A stretch of DNA of 64,000 bases. Origin: SIAQ01 sp964484265. Its GTDB lineage: Bacteria > Planctomycetota > Planctomycetia > Gemmatales > Gemmataceae. The stretch covers positions 1-64,000 of the forward strand of contig CAZAFH010000025.1 of NCBI GenBank assembly GCA_964484265.1, in the 5' to 3' direction. Below the pieces are notes generated by a model. The model did not search any database and was not told the DNA's origin. It was given only the letters and a program-made list of their open reading frames with translations. A program made the translations under genes and the position numbers. Shown here piece after piece: positions 15,162 to 20,989 of this stretch; the stretch's first letter is position 1; each line of letters begins with the position of its first letter.

Positions 15162-16012
15162 GCGGTGAGGGTTTTGTAAGTAAGGCGGTTCACGACGCCA
15201 CGGAACCAGTTCTCGAATCGTTCAATAGGATCGAGTTCGCGGGCATTGTACCTGTAGGCGTAGGCGTCGCAATACCGCTGAAGATGCTTGTCGCTGACGT
15301 GGATGTGGATGCCCTTCAGACGCCGCTGGAAGTTGCCGAATGCTCCTTCCACGGTGTTCGTGTGATTCTCGCCGATCACGTATCCATCGCGGTGATTGAT
15401 GCGGGTGTGGTTGAAGTTCTCGCCAAGGCGGGAGTAACTGCGGAAGCCATCGGTGTCGAGCTTGGCTCCCTTCTCAATCGTCTCGTTCGCAAGGTTGTGG
15501 ACGGTGTAGGCGTCTACACTCTCGACCTTCTGAAATCGTGCCGAACCTCCACGCTGGACGATGCCGACGATTGTTGCCCCGTGGCCGTTCTTGCGATTTG
15601 CCATCTCCGTATCGTCCATTTCGACGTGGCCGGACATCTTCTCGAAGGTGCCGTAGGCGGCGACGTACTGGATGCGATGCAAGACGAACCAGGCAGACTT
15701 CTGACTGATTCCGACCTTCTCGCCGAGTTCGATTGAAGAGATCCCGGCCCTGGCCGTGGTGACGTGCCAGACCGCGGAGAACCATGTCAGCAGCGAAAGC
15801 TTGCTGTCCTCGAAAATCGTGCCGTGCCGGACGGTGAAATTGCGGCGGCACCCGGAGCATTTGTAGCAGTTCCTCGTCGCGATTCGGTAGCAGCGGACGC
15901 AGCCACAACGGGGACAGACGGGCTCGCCGTTCCAGCGAACCTCCTCAAGAAATTCGGCGCATGCTTCTTCGGAGCGAAAACGACGATGAAAGCTGACGGC
16001 TGACTTGACCAT
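15158..16012 (-). CDS. IS1595-family transposase
   Basis: A 284-residue transposase with an N-terminal zinc ribbon (CPRCGCVRC and CYKCSGCRR, about 35-58) and the ISXO2-like catalytic domain: HVEMDDTE, LDTDGFRSY and HTNTVEGAFGNFQRRLKG. The pattern fits the DDN/DDE triad of IS1595 elements. It is full length and has no frameshift. I could not identify convincing terminal inverted repeats on either side, so the exact ends of the element are open and the neighbouring genes could be passengers. Confidence 0.85.
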   Translation of the reverse strand: MVKSAVSFHRRFRSEEACAEFLEEVRWNGEPVCPRCGCVRCYRIATRNCYKCSGCRRNFTVRHGTIFEDSKLSLLTWFSAVWHVTTARAGISSIELGEKVGISQKSAWFVLHRIQYVAAYGTFEKMSGHVEMDDTEMANRKNGHGATIVGIVQRGGSARFQKVESVDAYTVHNLANETIEKGAKLDTDGFRSYSRLGENFNHTRINHRDGYVIGENHTNTVEGAFGNFQRRLKGIHIHVSDKHLQRYCDAYAYRYNARELDPIERFENWFRGVVNRLTYKTLTA

Positions 16013-16145
16013 GTGACGGGCTGGAAGGATGGCTTGATGATACTCCTGTTAATGGGTGCGTCAACGGAATCTTAAGAAGATCGACTTGCATGCTAAGGAG
16101 GACGTGTCCCAATGATCGAGTGAGTGTGGCATACTATCTGGGTCT

Positions 16146-16418
16146 GAGGCGGTCAGTATCGGGATTATCACCCTGACTCACCTCCGATCCTTGAAACCGT
16201 AGGGGAGATGAAGAACCTTGAGCCGGGAGCCGACTGGGGGGAGCCAGTCCGAGTTGAGGGCCAAGCCCACACCACCGAAAGGAGATTCGGGTCATCGGAC
16301 TCCCAGCAATTCAAGAATACCCGAATTGATCTGACGAAACCTTGAGCCGGGCCAGCAGGATATCGGTGGCACCATCCGACCATCGCTGGACGGAACAACT
16401 TTCTTCAGAAGTGCCATC
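16146..16418 (+). ncRNA. Candidate structured RNA with alternative and crossing helices
   Basis: This 490-bp gene-free stretch (16013-16505) contains unusually many perfect long-range pairings: GAGG/CCTC with GTCAG/CTGAC (16146-16184), GACTGG/CCAGTC (16232-16249), AGTCCGA/TCGGACT (16246-16252 with 16295-16301), ATTCGGGT/ACCCGAAT (16285-16292 with 16319-16326), CCACCGA/TCGGTGG (16272-16278 with 16363-16369) and GGTGGCAC/GTGCCATC (16365-16372 with 16411-16418, one G.T). Two pairs of helices exclude each other and two cross as a pseudoknot. The sequence CCTTGAGCCGGG occurs twice. The class is not recognised. Confidence 0.4.
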
Positions 16419-16472
16419 ACACCAAACCCTTCGTTGAGGCGGCCCAGAACGGGCTGACCCGGCAATGGAAGT

Positions 16473-16509
16473 ATAGCCCCCTCGATTCTTGGGATCGTAA
16501 CGGGGCTAT
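16473..16509 (-). terminator. Hairpin at the end of the 16506-17122 operon
   Basis: ATAGCCCC (16473-16480) pairs with GGGGCTAT (16502-16509) around an inner CGAT/ATCG. It overlaps the stop codon of the membrane-anchored gene on the minus strand. No clear T-run is present. Confidence 0.45.
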
Positions 16510-16859
16510 TTCAGCCAGTACGCCAGCAAGGCCCCGAATGCAGCGGTCGCAAGGCTCCACAATCCCGCACCGATAATAAATCCTCGGGACCGCAGCCAGG
16601 TCTTCCAGTCATCATCCATTTCCTCCTTGATCAGTTTCTTCAGGGACTTTTTCGCAGCGGTGTCCGACTCAAGCAACTCTCTGATGAGTTCTTTCAAGAC
16701 GTTCTCGATGCCTTTTTGAGATCTTGCAGCAGCACAGAACTTCTCTGCAAAAAGATCGGGCCTTTCTATCGTATCTCCTACTTTCTTGATCGCCGACTCT
16801 GCGTCGAACTCGTCGGAATCATCAGGGCCTGATTTGGTCTTTTTCGGTGGAGTCACCAT
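16506..16859 (-). CDS. Tail-anchored hypothetical protein (117 aa)
   Basis: ATG 16859 (MVTPPKKTKSGPDDSDE...) is preferred over a TTG three codons upstream. The protein is highly charged and helical, with a C-terminal membrane helix (GFIIGAGLWSLATAAFGALLAYW). It lies 5 bp downstream of a small RHH-like gene. The function is unknown; the layout resembles small two-gene regulatory or toxin-antitoxin-like modules but no specific family is seen. Confidence 0.55.
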   Translation of the reverse strand: MVTPPKKTKSGPDDSDEFDAESAIKKVGDTIERPDLFAEKFCAAARSQKGIENVLKELIRELLESDTAAKKSLKKLIKEEMDDDWKTWLRSRGFIIGAGLWSLATAAFGALLAYWLK

Positions 16860-16864
16860 AGCGA

Positions 16865-17122
16865 TCAAGCGGCATCACTGGAGGTATTGAGTAGATCATC
16901 GTTGGGCAGAATCCTCCTCCGGATACCATCACTATCGACGATATGGACCTGTAGCTTTTCCTTACCTGACAGCAGCACTGCAATCGCAAACTTGATCGCA
17001 CTATCCGGGGAACGAAATCCCCACTTTTCTACGATCTCATTCAGCGCCTTCAAATCACCGTTTGTGAGGGTGATCGTCATTGCGGGACTATCGCCATCGG
17101 TTCGTTGTACCTGGATTGGCAT
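16865..17122 (-). CDS. Small protein, possible ribbon-helix-helix regulator (85 aa)
   Basis: The core MTITLTNGDLKALNEIVEKW followed by SPDSAIKFAIAVLL has the strand-helix-helix order of CopG-like proteins, ending with a strand-rich tail (KLQVHIVDSDGIRRRILP). The first 14 residues are extra; an internal ATG gives a tighter start. It is probably the upstream partner of the membrane-anchored protein. Confidence 0.5.
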   Translation of the reverse strand: MPIQVQRTDGDSPAMTITLTNGDLKALNEIVEKWGFRSPDSAIKFAIAVLLSGKEKLQVHIVDSDGIRRRILPNDDLLNTSSDAA

Positions 17123-17191
17123 GGAAGAGGGATGGTAGCAGAGGTGCCGCGAGTGTACACCATGTTTACGACAGATTCATCCGAGGCGCGT

Positions 17192-17204
17192 GACCTAATA
17201 GGTC
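17192..17204. promoter_or_regulatory. Perfect palindrome, operator-like
   Basis: GACCTA-A-TAGGTC is a 6-bp perfect inverted repeat with one central base, in the gap between the minus-strand RHH-like gene and the structured RNA at 17252. It could be an operator for the neighbouring regulator. Confidence 0.3.
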
Positions 17205-17251
17205 AAGTCGGATTGCCTTGAAACACCCTTTTGTTGGTGTACGGTTCTTCC

Positions 17252-17375
17252 GCCTCAGTTATCCACCGCTCAAGACGTGCCCGTTTTCGTGCGTCCTTCA
17301 GAGAAAGCCCCGAGAGGGGCGCTGCTGTTTCCGTACAGCTTACTCTGAAGGTTCGTCCCGACGGGTAACTGAGGC
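17252..17375 (+). ncRNA. Candidate multibranched structured RNA (~124 nt)
   Basis: A 13-bp closing helix (17252-17264 with 17363-17375) encloses a 7-bp hairpin (17274-17280 with 17289-17295) and a perfect 9-bp helix CCTTCAGAG/CTCTGAAGG (17295-17303 with 17343-17351). The latter carries two hairpins: GCCCC-GAGA-GGGGC with a GNRA tetraloop (17307-17320) and GCTGT/ACAGC (17324-17328 with 17335-17339). Three T.G wobbles (17262-17365, 17278-17291, 17279-17290) are compatible only with plus-strand RNA. No known class is recognised. It could be a riboswitch-like leader of the gene at 17430 or an independent RNA. Confidence 0.55.
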
Positions 17376-17429
17376 TACGGAGCACAGCGTCCCTTTCGCG
17401 TAGCTCCAGCTTCTTTCCCCCCCATCTTT
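17374..17429 (+). promoter_or_regulatory. Hairpin plus pyrimidine-tract leader (third copy)
   Basis: GGAGC (17379-17383) pairs with GCTCC (17403-17407), or alternatively GCTACG (17374-17379) with CGTAGC (17399-17404). Directly after comes TTCTTTCCCCCCC and ATCTTT up to the ATG at 17430, matching the leaders at 87 and 939. Confidence 0.4.
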
Positions 17430-17615
17430 ATGATCCCCGATATCGGGCTTATGGTCGGCTTCTATATCATCACCCGCATGATCTCGCTCATGCGGAACGA
17501 CAAGGGCGTTGGTATGCGGATCGTGGCAGGGTTCACGATCCTGACCACGCTATTCTTCATGATGGATCTGGCATTCAGAACGCAGACGCCCATGCCGACG
17601 ATCCCGAGCTTTTGA
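17430..17615 (+). CDS. Small two-helix membrane protein (61 aa)
   Basis: The product has two hydrophobic segments (IGLMVGFYIITRMISL and MRIVAGFTILTTLFFMMDLAF) separated by a short charged turn. The start is set by the pyrimidine-tract leader. No family is recognised. It follows the structured RNA at 17252 by 54 bp on the same strand. Confidence 0.55.
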   Translation: MIPDIGLMVGFYIITRMISLMRNDKGVGMRIVAGFTILTTLFFMMDLAFRTQTPMPTIPSF

Positions 17616-17703
17616 AATCTGGGAGGAGAGAGGTTCATCGCCACTCTCCTCTTTTTCGTGGGTGCGTCAGGGATGTAAACGGGAAGCATGATACGCTCGG
17701 TAG

Positions 17704-18486
17704 GTGCAAACCTTCTACCTCGGCACCCACGAAGCGAGCTGGCTCCGCAAGACCGACGCTCCGCTCTTCATCTCCCGCCGACGTCTTGCGAAATTGAACC
17801 GACTTCCGCGGGCACGCGGTCCGGTCGGGATCGATAGCGGCGGTTTCACGGAACTTTCGATGTATGGCGAGTGGACCGTCAGTGTGAAGCAATACGTCGA
17901 AGAGGTCCGCCGATTCGTCGATTGTATCGGCAACATCCAGTTCGCGGCCCAGCAGGACTGGATGACGGAAGAAGTCATCTTGAAGAAGACAGGCCTGACG
18001 GTCGAGGATCATCAGCGAAAGACGCTGGAGAACTATCTCGACCTGATAAACGCGGCGCCAGAGCTGCCGTGGGCTCCTGTGATTCAGGGCTGGACCTGGG
18101 GCGACTACATGCGACACGCGGAGGCGTACCAGAAGGCAGGGATTGACCTAAGCAAGCCTCCCGTGGTCGGCGTCGGCAGCATCTGCCGGCGGCAAGCAAC
18201 GCTGCGGATCGGGACGATTCTCGCGTGCCTTCAGGACACGCGGGCGAAGCTCCACTGCTTCGGGATGAAGACGCGGGGCCTGCCGCTCAATCAGAAGCAC
18301 ATCGGGTCATCCGATTCTCTCGCCTGGTCCTTCCGGGCTCGACGATCGCCGCCACTGCCCGAATGCGATCACCCCTGCTGCAATTCGTGCTTGCGATTTG
18401 CGCTGCGGTGGCGGGCGAAGCTGCTGAAACTGTTGAGAATGCCGAATCACGTTGCCGAGCCTCCGGTCGAGCAAACACTGTTCTGA
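17704..18486 (+). CDS. DpdA-like / TGT-like deazapurine DNA-modification family protein
   Basis: The 260-residue protein (GTG start at 17704) matches the DpdA-like branch of tRNA-guanine transglycosylases: FYLGTHEASWL, VGIDSGGFTELSMYG with the presumed nucleophile Asp, AAQQDWMTE, VIQGWTWGDY, VVGVGSICRRQ, and a C-terminal Cys/His cluster (CDHPCCNSC). True DpdA swaps guanine in DNA for a 7-deazaguanine precursor. No preQ0-biosynthesis or other dpd genes are in the window, so the precursor would come from the host. The 3' end overlaps a convergent small gene. Confidence 0.75.
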   Translation: MQTFYLGTHEASWLRKTDAPLFISRRRLAKLNRLPRARGPVGIDSGGFTELSMYGEWTVSVKQYVEEVRRFVDCIGNIQFAAQQDWMTEEVILKKTGLTVEDHQRKTLENYLDLINAAPELPWAPVIQGWTWGDYMRHAEAYQKAGIDLSKPPVVGVGSICRRQATLRIGTILACLQDTRAKLHCFGMKTRGLPLNQKHIGSSDSLAWSFRARRSPPLPECDHPCCNSCLRFALRWRAKLLKLLRMPNHVAEPPVEQTLF

Positions 18487-18659
18487 TTGCCCTTGAAGAT
18501 CATGAAGGCCCGGATGTCCGCCTTCATCACGCGGCCAATTTCGCGCAGAATAACCCAACGATCTGTCCGCCCCTCAAAATGGTCGATGATCCGCCTTCCG
18601 TCACGCAGGATGATTTGGACTCGTTTGCCTTTCCTACATGCGGTGTGCGGGGTTCTCAT
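18447..18659 (-). CDS. Small conserved-looking basic protein (70 aa)
   Basis: The central core KGKRVQIILRDGRRIIDHFEG and RWVILREIGRVMKADIRAFMIFK reads as a small SH3-like beta barrel, a pattern I associate with short planctomycete proteins. It overlaps the dpdA-like 3' end on the opposite strand by 40 bp and lies downstream of the Ro60 RNA cluster on the same strand. Confidence 0.5.
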   Translation of the reverse strand: MRTPHTACRKGKRVQIILRDGRRIIDHFEGRTDRWVILREIGRVMKADIRAFMIFKGNQNSVCSTGGSAT

Positions 18660-18742
18660 GAGTGGGAGCTGTGGTGAGATCGACGGCCGATGCGGAGACG
18701 CAAGAGGACAGAAAAGGAGTGATTAAGAGGGGAGCGACAAGC

Positions 18743-18783
18743 GTCGAGGGTATGGTTCAATAGCAGATGAAGTAACCCTCGAC
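18743..18783 (-). ncRNA. 9-bp stem-loop downstream of the tRNA-like element
   Basis: On the minus strand GTCGAGGGT pairs perfectly with ACCCTCGAC (18783-18775 with 18751-18743) over a 23-nt loop. A smaller hairpin GCATC/GATGC lies between this and the tRNA-like module. It has no T-run, so it is not a standard terminator. It may form the 3' stabilising end of the Ro60-linked RNA. Confidence 0.35.
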
Positions 18784-18811
18784 AACGGCATCCCCTGAGA
18801 TGCAAATCGAG

Positions 18812-18898
18812 GCCATGTGCCGGGAGTCGAACCCAGAAACAATCAGAGGCCGATACGTCTATCGGCTTGAGTAGAGGCACCTACCTCCACCACACGGC
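18812..18898 (-). ncRNA. tRNA-like module B, candidate Y-RNA
   Basis: The minus strand folds into a cloverleaf-like shape: acceptor GCCGTGT/ACATGGC (7 bp, one G.T), a 7-bp arm GTGGAGG/CCTCTAC, a 7-bp arm GCCGATA/TATCGGC with a 4-nt GACG loop in place of an anticodon loop, a 12-nt variable part, and a canonical T-arm CTGGG-TTCGACT-CCCGG. There is no 7-nt anticodon loop with T33, so it should not decode. Bacterial Y RNAs bound by Ro60 carry such tRNA mimics, and this sits about 200 bp downstream of the Ro60 gene on its strand. Confidence 0.5.
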
Positions 18899-18904
18899 AT
18901 GAAA

Positions 18905-18966
18905 CGATGGGCGACAATCGAGAGGGCCTCATATGCAAGAAGGAATCCCGCTCTACGGCACCATCG
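18905..18966 (-). other. Partial tRNA-like repeat C between the two modules
   Basis: Ends CGATGG/CCATCG pair (18966-18961 with 18910-18905). The 5' part GGTGCCGTAGAGCGGGATTC closely repeats the D-arm region of module A (GGTGCCGTAGCAGACGGATAC), but no T-arm follows. It is possibly a decayed third copy. Confidence 0.3.
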
Positions 18967-19018
18967 GTGAGTTTCAAGTTGTCGGGCGACAGGCGCGGAC
19001 GGGAATATTGCTGACCAC

Positions 19019-19102
19019 ACAGCGTCGTCTTTGAGGGACGCTCAGGACTCGAACCTGAAATCGATAGCTCGAAGTATCCGTCTGCTACGGCACCGACAAT
19101 GT
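19019..19102 (-). ncRNA. tRNA-like module A, candidate Y-RNA, abutting the Ro60 stop codon
   Basis: It begins at the base after the Ro60 stop. The ends pair as ACA..GTCG with CGAC..TGT (19102-19094 with 19027-19019) around a small internal loop. Inside are a D-like arm CCGT/ACGG, a central arm GATA/TATC with a TTCGAG-containing loop, and a canonical T-arm TCAGG-TTCGAGT-CCTGA. A normal acceptor stem is absent. The RNA could be processed from the 3' UTR of the Ro60 mRNA. Confidence 0.45.
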
Positions 19103-20602
19103 TCAAAGATCAATGCCCTTGATCTCTTCAAGAGCGGACGAGCCCCGTTCGAGGGCAGACAAGATTTGGAAGACGCGATCGGACCAGCCGGCGATAAGGT
19201 ACACGTCCTTCTCGCAAGTGGAAACGGGCGTGTTGCCGTACCCCGCGAGGTCGAAGAGGTAGAGTTTCGCGTTGGGGAATTTCTTCTTGTACTCGTGCCA
19301 GGCCTGACGGAATGCCGCACCGCCGCCGTTTCCAGAGTCGTCCCAGAGCTGGCAGTCGGTGAAGATCATCACCTTGTCCACGGGCTGGTTCTTCGACAGG
19401 AGGGCTTCCATCACGAGGTGGCCGTTCGTGCTGCCGCCGAGCTGGATTTGATGGACGGCTCCGGCATTGGCTAGGATGCCGCGCTTCGGCAGGTTCAGCA
19501 TCGAGAAGTTAGTGGCGAATGCTCCGGTCATGACCGACTTGCAGCGGCTCTGCAGGAGCATGGCGAGCACGATTCCGACCTGGACGACCTCCACCTTGCT
19601 CTTGTCGGAAACCGTTCTGCCGCGCATGGAGCCGGAAACGTCGCTGGCGATGAACACAGTCTGGTCGTATCGGTCGAAGCCCTCGATGTTCTGGGCCGAC
19701 GCTTCCATCGCGCCTTCAAGAGCATCCATCAGGATGGCAGCGTGAGGCGAATAGACGGACTTCAGCTCCTCATAGGCCGACAGGAACCGGAAGGGGAACT
19801 GCTTCGACTTCATCACCTCCGCGGGATCAGCCAGTCGCTTGCCGATCATCTCAATTAGTTCGGGCGTGACGTTGGCTTCAAGGATGTTGCGAAGGTTCCG
19901 AAGGAGGGCCATGTAGCCGACCTTCTCGCTCTCGATCAGTTCTTCCCAGACGGCCTTCTTCTCCTTGCCCGTCTTGCCGGCCTCGGACAGTTGGACCTCC
20001 CAAGTGTAGGGGACTTCGAGCGTGCCGGTGACGATCTTGTCGAAGATGGATTGCTGGGCTTCGTCCTTCGCCTTGGGGTGGACGATGAAGAGGGCGTCCC
20101 GCAGCTTGACTGCAGCATCGCGGTTGTATTTGCTGAAAGAATACTCTCCGAATTTGTTGAACGCGGCCGAGAGCCCCCGCTGAACCTGCTTCGACAGCTT
20201 GTTCAGCCTCTTGGTGCCGGTCCGCTCGTTCGCGAGTTGGTAGTAGGCGAGAAGTTCGGTGATTTCGTCGGCCCGCTGGATGACGCGGGAGACGGTCTTG
20301 CTCACCAAGGAGTCACCGGAATGAATTTTGGCCAACTCGACGGCGAGCACCAACGGGATTGACCGCAGGTACATTTGCTCGCGGGCGTAGACGGCGAGCT
20401 TCGCGACAAAGACAGGATCAACCTGCTTGATGAGCGACCGGATTCGGTCGAGTCGACCGTCCGTGCTTTCGTAGAACTTGTCCGACAGAGCCGACGTGAC
20501 GACGGCAGCGTACAGATCGAGTTCGGGAGAGATGCTGTATGCCTGATCGCCCTCGTGATTGGATACGACGGTTGCCCGTCGTGTGGTGCTATTGAACCGC
20601 AT
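19103..20602 (-). CDS. rsr: Ro60-family RNA-binding protein (TROVE + vWA domains)
   Basis: The 499-residue protein has the helical TROVE ring (about residues 15-305; YSISPELDLYAAVVTSALSD, LAVYAREQMYLRSIPLVL, RFLSAYEEL) and a C-terminal vWA domain with an intact MIDAS: DVSGSM (321-326), a Thr in GGSTN and an Asp in IFTDCQ. Ro60 orthologues (Rsr in bacteria) hold misfolded RNAs in the ring and bind Y RNAs that gate access or tether nucleases. The usual RNA-repair neighbours (RtcB/RtcA) are absent. Candidate Y-like RNAs lie on both sides on the same strand. Its presence in a mobile element is unusual. The ATG at 20602 lies 3 bases after a strong hairpin. Confidence 0.92.
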   Translation of the reverse strand: MRFNSTTRRATVVSNHEGDQAYSISPELDLYAAVVTSALSDKFYESTDGRLDRIRSLIKQVDPVFVAKLAVYAREQMYLRSIPLVLAVELAKIHSGDSLVSKTVSRVIQRADEITELLAYYQLANERTGTKRLNKLSKQVQRGLSAAFNKFGEYSFSKYNRDAAVKLRDALFIVHPKAKDEAQQSIFDKIVTGTLEVPYTWEVQLSEAGKTGKEKKAVWEELIESEKVGYMALLRNLRNILEANVTPELIEMIGKRLADPAEVMKSKQFPFRFLSAYEELKSVYSPHAAILMDALEGAMEASAQNIEGFDRYDQTVFIASDVSGSMRGRTVSDKSKVEVVQVGIVLAMLLQSRCKSVMTGAFATNFSMLNLPKRGILANAGAVHQIQLGGSTNGHLVMEALLSKNQPVDKVMIFTDCQLWDDSGNGGGAAFRQAWHEYKKKFPNAKLYLFDLAGYGNTPVSTCEKDVYLIAGWSDRVFQILSALERGSSALEEIKGIDL

Positions 20603-20605
20603 GAT

Positions 20606-20643
20606 GTGGTGGGGAAGTGCCCGCGATTCAACTCCCCCACCAC
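20606..20643 (-). promoter_or_regulatory. Hairpin touching the Ro60 start codon
   Basis: On the minus strand GTGGTGGGGGAGT (20643-20631) pairs with ACTTCCCCACCAC (20618-20606) with one G.T and a 12-nt loop, ending 3 bases before the ATG. The wobble fits only minus-strand RNA. It could occlude initiation or mediate autoregulation by Ro60. Confidence 0.5.
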
Positions 20644-20717
20644 GGTACGAGTCAACGAAGTCGGCTTGACAGGCCCATCATCCACATTGCAACCACGTCG
20701 ATTGACTGCCCATCTAG

Positions 20718-20781
20718 AATGAAGCACCGTTCCCAGCGTTTCCCATGCAGCAGCGTGGCTTACCGGGAAGAACACTTCATT
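20718..20781 (-). ncRNA. Wobble-rich 19-position hairpin, candidate Y-RNA stem upstream of Ro60
   Basis: The two 19-nt arms (20781-20763 and 20736-20718) pair as minus-strand RNA at 18 of 19 positions, five of them G.U, with one C.C mismatch and a 26-nt loop. On the plus strand the wobbles would be A.C mismatches, so selection would be for a minus-strand transcript, the Ro60 strand. Y RNAs consist of such an end-paired, irregular stem around a loop module; known bacterial Y RNA genes often lie 5' of rsr. Confidence 0.45.
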
Positions 20782-20830
20782 TTCGAGGACGCCAAATCCA
20801 GCGCTACCTCACCTCAGCATGGGGTGAGTC

Positions 20831-20989
20831 ATGGAACCGTCACACGAAGAAATCGAAGCGTATCTGAAGCTGAAAAAAGAAGAGATTGTCCGCTTGGTCT
20901 TGTGCCTCCTCATCGAGGAGGCCCTGCGAGAGCAGATCCAGGCCCTCCCGGTGTCAGCCCACGCAAGCCAGCACTTCCGACCCAAGTAG
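20831..20989 (+). CDS. Very small helical protein (52 aa)
   Basis: MEPSHEEIEAYLKLKKEEIV... is an amphipathic, acidic helix-rich frame beginning just after a CTCACC/GGTGAG hairpin. It overlaps the 3' end of the integrase on the other strand by 36 bp. Coding is plausible but unsupported by homology. Confidence 0.35.
   Translation: MEPSHEEIEAYLKLKKEEIVRLVLCLLIEEALREQIQALPVSAHASQHFRPK

Noticed and set aside
18812..18898. Functional tRNA on the minus strand
   Set aside because: Acceptor and T-arm are convincing but there is no 7-nt anticodon loop with T33, and two related elements lie beside it downstream of Ro60. Called a tRNA-like RNA instead.
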